Shown one piece after another: positions 12,001-24,000 of a DNA stretch of 64,000 bases. Source of the stretch: Bolinopsis microptera (Eukaryota; Ctenophora; Tentaculata; Lobata; Bolinopsidae); the NCBI RefSeq assembly GCF_026151205.1, contig NC_087073.1:9438411-9502410 (forward strand), given 5' to 3'. The notes beneath the pieces are model-generated. The model saw only the letters and a list, made by a program, of their open reading frames with translations, was not told where the DNA came from and did not search any database. The first letter of the stretch is position 1; each line of letters begins with the position of its first letter. A program made the translations under genes and the position numbers.

Positions 12001-15000
12001 TATCATACCACCAGTCCATTTCACTCGTTCTGCTTTCTGGCCTGCAGATTTAACCTTTTTGAGGTGAACTGTAGGATGCAAAACTGTACTTCCACGTGCA
12101 TATGCAATTGCAGATGTGTCTTCATGTAATGATAAAGCACTGTACACATTCTCTCTCCATTCCATGGGCCATAGTTATCGCATCCATATTTCTTGAGCGA
12201 CCAGATGAAAAAGAAACCCGAATAAATGCAAACAGCTGCTCATTCTGATCACTTCCAAGGTAATAAGTGACGATTTCGGCATTAGGGAATTGCTTCTTCA
12301 GCAAAGTTAAATACAAAACAAGACCGTCACAAGTACATATAAGATCAAGGTACGTCTGATTCGTTATGCTGACAGCTGAGTAAGTATTCCCTTTCCAAGT
12401 AACAAAAAATGTTTTTTCTCAAACAGTTCCATTTTTATTATACTTTATAGTTTAGAGTCTAATTTGGCATGATATCAGATCATGTGATATTACATGGCCC
12501 CATGGAGAGCATTGCCAGAGCAATTGGCCAGAGAGCTCCATAGAAGTAAGGGGCCTACTCTAGCCAACAGCTCTACGTAATACATTTCCTTCCTCAACTT
12601 CATTTTCTTCATCTAACTGCTGCTGCTGCTCAGCAACTACTTGATAGCTGGCACAGTGACAATTGTCTGCGTAGTGTATCTGTTAGCCTCAATTTTGCCT
12701 CAAGGAGGGAAGGTAGCCTCAATCCAACCTCACATAAGTTTCGATAAAGTCTCGATAACCTTTGGGCTACAATTACAAGTTTTATAGTGGGTCTATAACA
12801 TGTTTCCGTACATTAAAGTTAAAACTTAAAATGCGGTCGAATCATTTATTAGCCTCATTTTGGCCTCCTACAAGAAGACTCTGCGATTTCTAAAATGTTG
12901 AGCTTGAAGAGGATGAATAAATTTGTATTGTTGACACATTAGATAGTCACAATACCGAACATGCTCGAAAATATACACAAAAGTATACTTGTTAGCCTCA
13001 TTTCACTCTCTCACAAGGTGGTTAGCCTCATTTTCACCTCGAAAATTTGAAGCTATAATCCGACGGAATTTCATGGCAACATAGATATCAAGTAACTTGT
13101 GAGTTGTTAACCTGTTTCCGTACATTAAAGTTAAAATGCGGTCGAATTTTTTATTAGCCTCATTTTGGCCTCCTACAAGTAGACTCGGCGATTTCTGAAA
13201 TGTTGAGTTTTATTATTATTTATTTGAAGAGGATGAATCAATCTTTATTGTTGACGTATTAGATAGTCACAATACCAAACCAACTCGAAAATATATACAA
13301 AAGTATACTTGTTAGCCTCATTTCACCCTCTCAAAAGGTGGTTAGCCTCATTTTCACCTCGAATATTTGAAGCTTAAATACCGATTAAATATAATCCCAA
13401 GGAATTTCATGTGCAACATGGATACCAAGTAACGTGTGAGCTGTTAACCTGTTTCCGTACATTAAAGTTAAAATGCGGTCGAATTATTTATTAGCCTCAT
13501 TTTGGCCTCCTACAAGTAGACTCGGCGATTTCTGAAATGTTGAGTTTGAAGAGGATGAATCAATCTTTATTGTTGACATATTAGATAGTCACAATACCGA
13601 ACCAACTCGAAAATATACACAAAAGTATACTTGTTAGCCTCATTTCACCCTCTCAAAAGGTGGTTAGCCTCATTTTCACCTCGAATATTTAAAGCTTAGA
13701 TCTCGATCAAGTATTTAAATCACTATGGATTATACTTGCAACTTGGATATCATGGACGTAACATGAGAAAGTTCTTTTTTGAAAGTGGTGAGGCTAATTT
13801 GTTAGCCTCAAATCTCAATTGTCCCTCGCAGTTAAATCACTCCTACTGAGTCTAGTGAGTGAGCTAGGAGGTCGCCGAACATCTCATTTTAAAGCCGTAT
13901 CGATTTTCTATACGCATACCAAAAATCAAATGCGTAACTAAAACAGAAATGAAATTACAGAAGTTTTAAATTTTTTGTCAAAAAACGAACTTTTAGGGGT
14001 GTTTCTAATGACCAGGGTCAGTACAACAAATAGAGATAAAGGTGGACAGTACTAGTGGGGTGCAGACTATTCGTTATTAAATTCTCAGTTCAAAGTTTTA
14101 AAATTTAATATTTCGAATGGCATAGAATGGAGAAGAATGGCATAAAAATCATCAAATGGCATAGAAATTTCATGGCATAAATGGAAATTTTGTTTGGCCA
14201 ATTCTCCATTATGCCATTTATGCCATTGGTACCCCCCCCGTGAAGACCCACTATTCTAGAATTCTTACCCACCATTCTTGTTGCCAGACCCACTCTTAGC
14301 TAGAGTGAAGACCCACTATTCAAGAATTCTGACCCATCATTCTTGTTTCCAGACCCACTACCCTAAGGTGCAGACCCACCATTCTGATTGCCAGACTCAC
14401 TCATCTTGATTCCCTTGATTGCAGACCCACTATTCTGGTTGCCAGACCCACTCTTATAGATTGCAGGCACACCAATCTAGTTGCCAGACCCACTCTTCTA
14501 AAGTGTAGACCCACCAGACCTATTATTCTAGAGTGAAGACCCACCATTCGGGTTGTCCAAACCCACAATTCTGGTAGCCATATCTCCTTTATTCTAGTTT
14601 ATAAACCCCCAAATCTGGTTGACAGAGTGTAGACTTACCATTCTGGTTGCCAGGCCCACTCTTCTAGAGTGAAGATCCACTATTCTAGAATGCAGACCCG
14701 CAATTCTGGTTGCCAGACCCACTATTCCAGATTGTAGACCCACCTTTCTGGTTTCCAGACTCACCCTTCTAGGGCGAAAATCCACCATTCTGGTTGCCAG
14801 ACCCACTCTTCTAGAGTGTAGACGTACCATTCTGATTGCCAGACCCACTCTTCAAGGGTGCAGACCCACATTCATGTTGCAAGACCCACTTCTAGATTTC
14901 AGACCCACTAAATTCTAGCTGCCAGACTCACTTATAGATTGCAGACCCACCATTCCAGCTGCCAGACCCACTCTTCTCAAGTGCAGATCTACCACTCTGG

Positions 15001-18000
15001 TTGTCAGACCCACTCTTTAAGGGTGCAGACTGCAGACCCACTCTTCTCAAGTGCAGATCCACCATTCTGGCTGCAAGACCCACTTTTAGATCGCAGACCT
15101 ACCATTCTAGCCGCCAGACCAACTCTTCTCAAGTGTAGACCCACCACTCGGGTTGTCAGACTAACTCTTCAAGGGTGTACGTACACCCACCATTCTGGTT
15201 GCCAGACCAACTTCTAGATTGCAGACCCACCATGGCCATTCCAGCTGCCAGACCCACTCTTCTCAAGTCCAGACCCACCACTCTGGTTGTCAGACCCACT
15301 CTTCAAGGGTGTACGTACACCCACCATTCTGGTTGCCAGACCAACTTCTAGATTGCAGACCTACCATTCCAGCTGCAAGACCCACTCTTCTCAAGTCCAG
15401 ACCCACCATCGGGTTGTCAGACCCACTCTTCAAGGGTGTACGTACACCCACCATTCTGGCTGCCAGACCAACTTCTAGATTGCAGACCCACCATTCCAGC
15501 TGCCAGACCCACTCTTCTCAAGTGCAGATCTACCACTCTGGTTGTCAGACCCACTCTTTAAGGGTGCAGACTGCAGACCCACCGTTCTGGTTGCCAGACC
15601 CACTTATAGATTGCAGACCCAACATTCTAGCTGCCAGACCCACTCTTCTCAAGTGCAGACCCACCACTCTGGTTGTCAGACCCACTCTTGAAGCCTGAAG
15701 GGTGCAGACCCACCATTCTGGTTGCCAGACCAACTTCTAGATTGCAGACCCACCATTCCAGCTGCCAGACCCACACTTCTCAAGTGCAGATCTACCACTC
15801 TGGTTGTCAGACCCACTCTTTAAGCCTGAAGGGTGCAGACCCACCATTCATGTTGCCAGACCCACGTCTAGATTGCAGACCCACCATTCTAACTGCCAGA
15901 CCCACTTCTAGATTGCAGACCCACCATTCTAGCTGCCAGACCCACTCTTCTCAAGTGCAGACCCACCACTCTGGTTGTCAGACCCACTCTTCAAGAATGC
16001 AAACCCACCATTCTGGTTGCAAGACCCACTTTTAGATCGCAGACCCACCATTCTAGCTGCCAGACCAACTCTTCTCAAGTGTAGACCCACCACCCTGGTT
16101 GCCAGACCCACTCTTCAAGAATGCAAACCCACCATTCTGGTTGCAAGACCCACTTTTAGATCGCAGACCCACCATTCTAGCTGCCAGACCAACTCTTCTC
16201 AAGTGTAGACCCACCACCCTGGTTGTCAGACCCACTCTTCAAGGGTGCAGACCCACCACTCTGGTTGTCAGACCCACTCTTCAAGGGTGTACGTACACCC
16301 ACCATTCTGGTTGCCGGACCCACTTCTAGATTGCAGACCCACCATTCCAGCTGCCAGACCCACTCTTCTCAAGTCCAGACCCACCACTCGGGTTGTCAGA
16401 CCCACTCTTCAAGGGTGTACGTACAGCCACCATTCTGGTTGCCAGACCAACTTCTAGATTGCAGACCTACCATTCCAGCTGCAAGACCCACTCTTCCCAA
16501 GTCCAGACCCACCACTCGGGTTGTCAGACCCACTCTTCAAGGGTGTACGTACAGCCACCATTCTGGTTGCCAGACCAACTTCTAGAATGCAGACCCACCA
16601 TTCCAGCTGCCAAACCCACTCTTCTCAAGTCCAGACCCACCACTCTGGTTGTCAGACCCACTCTTAAAGGGTGCAGACTCACCATTTAGCGGCCAGACCC
16701 ACGCTTCTCAAGTGCAGACCCACCACTCTGGTTGCCGGACCCACACTTCTAGAGTGAAGACTCATTATTCTCGAATGCAGATCCAAAATTCTGTTGCTAG
16801 ACCAACTTCTAGATTGCAGACCCACCATTCCAGCCGCCAGACCCACTCTTCTCAAGTGCAGACCCACTATTCTGGTTGTCAGACCCACTCTTCTAGAGTG
16901 AAGACTCATTATTCTCGAATGCAGATCCACAATTCTGGTTGCTAGACCAACTTCTAGATTGCAGACCCACCATTCCAGCCGCAAGAACCACTCTTCTCAA
17001 ATGCAGACCCACCATTCTGGTTGTCAGACCCACTCTTCAAGGGTGTTGACCCACAATTCTGGTTAACAGACCCACTTCTAGATTGCATACCCACCATTCT
17101 AGCTGCCAGACCCACTATTCTCAAGTGCACACCCACCACTCTGGTTGTCAGACCACTCTTTAAGGGTACAGACCCATCATTCTGGTTGCCAGACCCACTT
17201 CTAGATTGTAGACCCACCATTCTGGTTGCCAGACCCACTTCTAGATTGCAGACCCACCATTCTAGCGGCCAGACCCACTCTTCTCAAGTGCAGACCCACC
17301 ACTCTAGGCAACAGGGGTGAATAATATCAACAAATAAAGATTGTTTAATTTTTGCAAAAAATTTCTCGTCATGTGACAACCCTTCCCAACCCCCCTCAAC
17401 CCCCTACCCCTCCCCCCTAAAAAACTCATCGGATTTTTGCTTCCCGCGAACATGATTTTTTCTGAAAATTTTTGTCAAGCCAGATCTGTAAATCTATCAA
17501 ATATGTAAAAAAAAAACCTTACCAGAAGGGCACAAAGTATTAGGGTCTACTATATTTTGATTGGAATGAAAGTGAAGTAACTGTGATCAAAGATATACGC
17601 ATTTCCAATGCAACAGTAGATATGTACATTGTACTGTTAGATATTTATTGGCGTTGTGTTCCTTTGTGACGGCGTTGCTGATTGTCTGCAAAGTGCAAGT
17701 TGAGTAAAATCTCATGATCTGTTAAAGTAACATTGAACAAGGTTACATGCATATATAAACATGTGTGTAATCATATATATTATGGTAATATAATACTCTA
17801 TACTGCCAATCTCATGATGCTATTAGATCATCGCTCAGGGAGTGGTGGTTTTGCTTTTGAGGCTGTGTATTTATTTGTCATTCTCGTCCCTTTTGCTTTA
17901 TGCTTTCATTCTGTAAAAGCTCGCACCGTGAAGGTGCCCTCGCTACGTTCGAATTACACAAAGCCCCAAGATTAGACTAAAGTTACTAAAGATGGATGCT

Positions 18001-21000
18001 GCCGAAGATGAACTGCTTCGTATTCTGTACACCCAAGTTGAATTTATCGCCGATAAAGCTGCCTTCTACGATCGTTATGGGTTCTATCTTGAGGAATATC
18101 TTTCGAACAGGACAATTTTTGCACTTCTGTGTCGAGATCACGCTGAACGTATTGAACGGCGGGTCAAGAGGTCAGGGATCGCCAAAACAGTGGGCGGATC
18201 TGTGAATATCATATCTGGTGGAGCAGCTATAGCTGGGATCATCCTAGCCCCGTTTAGTGCTGGACTTTCGCTTGGTTTAACAGTTGGGGGCATCGCTGGT
18301 GGGATTGCTGGTGCGAGTACTAATATTATCGCTGATCTGGCTAAAGACAGGAACATCAGATCTGATATAAGGAAGATACAGGCAGCTTTAACAAGATTCG
18401 AGCGTCAGGAAAGAGTTATCTTTGAGTTGTTACAGCAAGTGCAGAACAATTTCAACCGGCTAAGACAACTCAAACAAAGAGCTCCTTCTAAAAGTGGGTC
18501 CGCTTTTAGGGGGGTAAGAAGCACATTTGTAATAGTTCGGGAAGGAAAGATCTAGAAGAATCTGTACGCGCTTCTATGAAATTTGCCGAATTTTCAAAGA
18601 AGGCGTGTTCTGCCACCAGTTCTGCAGGGTGCAGTTGTATAAAAAACGTGGGCGCTGCCGCCGGCTCCATTGCAGACGAAGTAGCTGCTCCTGGGTTCCG
18701 AACACTAATAACTGCTGGATCCACAACTGCTAAACTATTGTCTGGCGCACTTGCTGCTTTTGGAATAGTCATGGGTATCTTGGACATATATAGTGCAGTG
18801 AAAGACATAGGAGGTTCAGAGATTTCCGATGCTTATCGCAGATTCGCTGATGAATATAATGATTACACGGAGAATTTAATATCTGGTATTGAACGGCTTT
18901 CTGAATTGCTTTAACAATACGGTCAATCAGCGTGAATGAGGGTCACCATTTTAGTAAACATTTTATTTTTAAGATTATATTTTCTTATTAATTTGAGTGA
19001 AATATTGGATGGTTTATTCCGGGAATTTATGCTACTATACTGAGCTTGACCTAACGGAGAAATTGAACAGGTGGCTACAGCCGCAACTACATTGATTATC
19101 AGTACATTGTACAGATACATTGCATCGTACATCATGAATGTGCTTTCCCTAAAAGGAAAACGTTCCCATAACATTTAACAATCCTCCTTTCAGTAAAATG
19201 ATCGAAATTTTCCACATCAAATTTCACAGCGTTGCTAAAAACAAGTATATCTTACCGTTGCATCTCTCAGCTCCGTTAGCGGCAGCAAGAAGTTGCGTGC
19301 TGGCGGCTGTAGCGATCTTGGCGTGGTCTTGTAGTTTAGCCATCAGTTTAGCCTTCATGTTTTCAGATGTGGCATTGTTTGCTGCTTGTCGTAGATCTTC
19401 TGTAGTCTACAAAACAATTGAAAGTTAGATGTGGTTTTAATGTTTTGTTAATAGTTGATATAGGAGTTACGTATGATTTATCAGTTTTTTTCCAGACAGG
19501 ATCATGCACCAAAAAGGCTACTAATTGTACCTTCATCAACCCGTAATCTGTGGCTAGACAAATTGTCCCAAAACTTGTTGCACCTTGCTATATCTTAGAT
19601 TTAATTTAGCTCATGAAAATTAACATGGAGAATGGAAATCATTTTTAGAGTAAACATTTTAATCCTTTGGTAGCTGTATAATGTACATTTTACATTGTAT
19701 AATGTACATTGTACATTCTGCTCGATGTAACGAAGAAATATTGCAAATGCGTGGATTTAAAAGGAAATTTATCTAACGAATATTGACCTGTTGCAGAGCA
19801 AGTTGACAATGTTCATCGTTGGGGTTCATGGCTGCTGCTTTAGCAGCCTCAACCATCCTAGCAGTGGCATCAGCCAACTGTTTAGCAGCTGCCAGCAACT
19901 TGGTCTGACTTTCACTGTCATTCTGAGATTCAGCCTCCAGTTTGATACCATGTACCAAGGAGCTGGTGGCTCGGGCTATTATCTTGGCCTGTTGTACCAT
20001 CTCGGCAGTGTTTCCCATAGAGTTGAACATCTTGTCACTAGCATCTAGGATCTGTTCTGCGCTCAACTCCCGGCCTAGAAAAGTAGAAAGTTAACATTTG
20101 AAATAGGTTATTTCAGTCTTGTGTGGTTAAATTTGAACTCAAAACAATTTCTTGGACAAAACGCTAAGCCATCCACCAATTATAGATTCACAATCTTCCT
20201 GCGCCTTACCATCTTGTTGAGTGGATAGCGGAGTTTGTTTGATGAACCTGATGAGCTCATCCAGCGCTTTCTGGGCCTCCTCAGCACTGGCGCTGACGTT
20301 GTTCAGTATTCCCTGGTCATCGGAACTGTTCTGAGCTGTGTGCACTAATCCTTCGACAGCATAGGCTACTCCCTGCCAACATTTGTCATGTTAGATACGT
20401 AATGTGTTAAATCAAGTTACTGACGCGTTAAAATGATGGAATGTTATCCTTCCTGTGTATATTGTGGCGTGTACTTTGCCAATATGTCATTCAACCTTTG
20501 GGAAATTTATACTCGTATACTGCGGACTTTAGCCAAAGTTCAGAGCATTTTGAAACAATTTGACAGATAAATTTTGATAATTGCAGACGTCCTGTCTCAA
20601 TTTACAGATTTAGTGTTCACTTCTGAAACATGACTATGATGGAATTAGTGTGGAGTGTCAGATAAATGTCTACTAGAAATGTATCCTGTATGAGTGTGAG
20701 TGTGACAGACCCTGCTGGTTTTTGAGTGAATGTTGAGAAGTAAGTTGAGTGCAGTTAGGTGGTGGATGATGATTTGGTGGGTTGGGTTCACCTTAGCAGC
20801 CTCCATAAGCTGCTGCTGGCACAATGGACTGGCCATAGTGGGTCCGAGCAGCTTGATACAGGTGACCAGTTGAGAACTGCTGGCTGCAGCGTCTTTACTG
20901 GCGTTGATAACCTGGAAAAGTTAGGTCGAGTTAGTACAATGGGTGTTAAAGATAAGAACAATAATATTCACTTACTCTAAAGGAACTTGAAAATAATGAT

Positions 21001-24000
21001 ACAAAGATTTGAACAGTCTAATTATTTACCTGTCCTTGCATCTCAGGATCGGAGCAAGATCGGGCAACCTCCTTACAATCATTAACAAGCTTTCCAACAG
21101 CCTGGGCAACAAGCCTGGCCTGGTCCAGGAACCTCATCTGCATGTCAGACTCAGTTTCCGGATCTCCCAAACATCCCAACACTGCCTTGTGAGCATCTGC
21201 CATGGCGTTGATAGCAGCTTGCTGAGCCGCGCGGTTGGCACGTCCGTCTTTAGCGGCGTTCAGGAGGTCCTGAGTAGCGCCAGCTAGACGATTAGCTGCT
21301 GCTAGGAGGTTGTCCTTCTCCGGGCCGTCAGGTTGCAGAGTCATTAACATTCTCAGATTCTTCGCCGCATCAGTCATGTTGCTTGTAAGCTGGGACACGT
21401 TCGTTCCTGCGTAGAGAAGTTTGTCATTTAACTTTCGAACACAACTTTAACACCATTTAATTGTAGATAATATACGTCGAGTATCCAGTTGCAGTTGGAT
21501 GACCCTAAATGAGTATTCTATTGACAAAGAAGTTTGTCATGGAAGGATCATAAATGAGTAAGCAAAAAATGAAAATGCATACCAATAGCAAGGTAGTTGG
21601 GGTCTGCGTTAGCGAGAGGAGTGTTGATGTAAATACCACAGGCAGCAGTGGAACTTGCCACCAAATTGCTGTGTATGTTGTGTTTACTAGTGTCAAACAT
21701 CATCTCTCTCCATTGCCTGCTTGCAATGTTATCACCAAGTGGCGGCAAGTCCGCGGGGTAAGCCATCTCGTTCTTGGCCTTCTCGATGTCGTCGATGCTA
21801 AGCATGATGTTGGAGATGTGAGCTTGCTGTGGGTTTCCTGCAGCTGAGGTTATGTCAGGAGGCTGACCCATATGGGCGGATTGGGCTATGTGGATACCAC
21901 CGTGCTGTATGAGATGTTCGGGTGCGTCAGTAGCAGAGACTACACCACGCTTTCCAGGGTCTCCTGGGCGCAGGATTCCCGACATAGCTATGTTGTCTTG
22001 GTCGATCATCTCCCTGTCTCCTCCGATGTTTTGCAGAGTCATCGCTTTACCTGTAGGTTTGAGGGTGGAGTAACCCCAGAATTCTGTACACTAGCTCAGC
22101 GGTCTTCGATTGTACTCGCTCTCACAGCTTAACCTATATCTATCATATCTGGATATCTAGCATGCTGTGATATCTGATTTCATGCATTCGTCAACAAAGC
22201 CACAATTTAGTAAAATCGCTTAAACCCCCAGAGAAATCACTTCATAATAAAACATACCTGGTCTGACTTGGTCCTCAATAACAGTAGCTTCTTCATCAGT
22301 TTCACTTAGTCTTCTGTCTCCACCAGTCTTGTTCTTCATGATCAAATCGATGTACTGTGATATCAGCTGGGATATCTTTTCTCCTTCCTGTGGACAGGGA
22401 CGTTAGAAAATCAACATCTCTCCCGAAAATCAAAATCTCTCCCGAAAGAGGCTGTTCAAAGCAGAATTACAAAGAATTCTCAATCATTAAGTCAAAACAA
22501 ACCTGGGTCTGAACAGAGTAGTAACTCTCGGAATAGTCTCCGAAATCGAGAGTAAAACTGTTTGGGGAAGCAGCCCATCGTCTTACGGTGGTTAACTGCC
22601 ACTCCTGTATGACCTCCTTCGTCTTCTCGTCAACTCTCATCACCTTCTCCTTTGTGATGCCCAACAATCGGGGTACGAGCCTATTCTTACCTGCCGAGTT
22701 AGTTATTAGCTATAAAATCGCCTTGTTTAAAAGTTGGAGTAGAAACGTTGAATGAACATTGAACAACGAGACAAAACGTTTTATTAATTGAAGCTATCAA
22801 GTTCAAATCCTAAGAAGATGTCAATATATCGGTTATTATTCCCGTAATTTAGAACGTAATATAATATATTCTTATTCGATATTGAAATGAATATTACCTT
22901 TCATCTTCTCTTTTACGAGGAAGAAAGTCACACCATAAGTTTTCAACTCTCTGCAGTACTTAATATACCTCAGTTTTCCGTTTAGCTCCGTCATACCGAT
23001 AAGTTTCCTGTGTTCGGCAAATATTTTCTTCTCCATCCCGGGAATTTTACGGTACTCAGTTGGTAGCAAGTCCTTCAACTCGAGGAACCCTTTCTTGTGT
23101 TTGTTCTCATCGTGATTACCGAACTGGATCTGTACTCTGATAGCAGACAATGTGATGGCGTCTTCTTGCGAGACTTTGTGTGTTCCGTTCAGAACGCATG
23201 TGTTATCCTGATAAGTGAAACTTTTAGTGAACACTTCATATTTAATTAGTTGGTTTCTTGTCAGTTGTCACGTTCAATTGGTATCTATCAAGGAAGTTTC
23301 ATCCAAGGAAATCATCTTGTTAAAGGTACGATTTTACCTGTATGTACATAAGATTTAGCTGAACCGGATCGTTTCTGTCCACATTAATATCAGAGAAGAA
23401 CAATTTCTTTCTCAAAAGAAGCATCTGATCGTCAGGGATGCCTTGTTCCCTCAAACTTTTCTCATGATTAAGCCACAATATATCATCGTCTGTGTGTAAC
23501 TTTTTACGTAGAGTTTCCATTTTCTTGCGATCACGTTCTTGTAATCCACTTGTTTTATCCTAAAAGAATACTATTAAAACCGCAGCAAGTAAACTTGGCA
23601 CAGAGCCAATGCTTTGATAACCATCGATTATCATCATCATTAACCGTTTGAGTTTAGAGTATTCTATATAATAGATCCCAATAGACCATGTCTGCTTACA
23701 ATATCGATATTGGTTAGATAACGCATGTCGCACTGTTTTTATGTGGATGTTGATATTTAGCTTTTACGAATGTAAACTTGTAGCAGAACTTGAATTTCTT
23801 TTAAACGTCCCTTAACTATTAAAAGTTAGTAATGTTTCATAGTACTATTGTTAATTATCATGATGTCATGAAAGCAAGTCATCCAATGATTTGGCAAAAT
23901 TTTACCTTACGAAGCGTTGCATTCTTTGCATCATCAGCTTGGAGGTTCTCCACCACTAATGAAAACTCGTCAGGGTTATTAATACCAATCCTCTCACAGA

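Larger units (their letters stand above)
10995..14239 (-). mobile_element. Nested DNA transposon with 8-bp target duplication
   Basis: This 3,245-base element interrupts the minisatellite. It is flanked by GTGAAGAC on both sides (10987-10994 and 14240-14247), which is itself part of the minisatellite sequence. The ends are GGGGGGGTACCAATGGCATA and its near reverse complement. About 105 bases next to each end are nearly identical in direct orientation because each terminus is itself an imperfect palindrome of AATGGCATA and TGGAGAA motifs. It contains a minus-strand transposase-like reading frame (11386-12420) and a 330-bp tandem triplet. The 8-bp duplication suggests the hAT, P or KDZ superfamilies. 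Confidence 0.8.
8751..17521. mobile_element. Large non-autonomous DNA transposon packed with tandem repeats
   Basis: The element is 8,771 bases long. It begins TAAGGTTTTTTTTTTACA and ends with its exact reverse complement, an 18-base perfect terminal inverted repeat. The same 8 bases, CCAGAAGG, flank it at 8743-8750 and 17522-17529 and form a target-site duplication. An 8-bp duplication is typical of hAT, P and KDZ-type transposases. The interior holds a 120-bp G-rich repeat array (8936-10240), a 21/42-bp minisatellite (10450-10994 and 14240-17310) and a nested 3.2-kb transposon. Without the nested insertion and its duplication it would be about 5.5 kb. No transposase of its own was recognised. 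It lies wholly inside a talin intron. Confidence 0.75.

Noticed and set aside
11606-12053. Plus-strand open frames opposite the transposase-like sequence
   Set aside because: They are antisense shadows of the minus-strand frame, with no similarity of their own.
14939-17320. Long open frames of QTHHSGCQTHSS-type or GLATRVVGLHLRR-type repeats
   Set aside because: They arise from a minisatellite whose period is a multiple of three. Frames on both strands are equally open and there is no splice or start context.
17733-17975. 80-codon plus-strand frame before the ApoL-like gene
   Set aside because: No similarity and a different composition; more likely 5' UTR or spacer.
18506-18808. Minus-strand frame across the ApoL-like exon 2
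   Set aside because: Antisense shadow of an alanine/serine-rich coding region.
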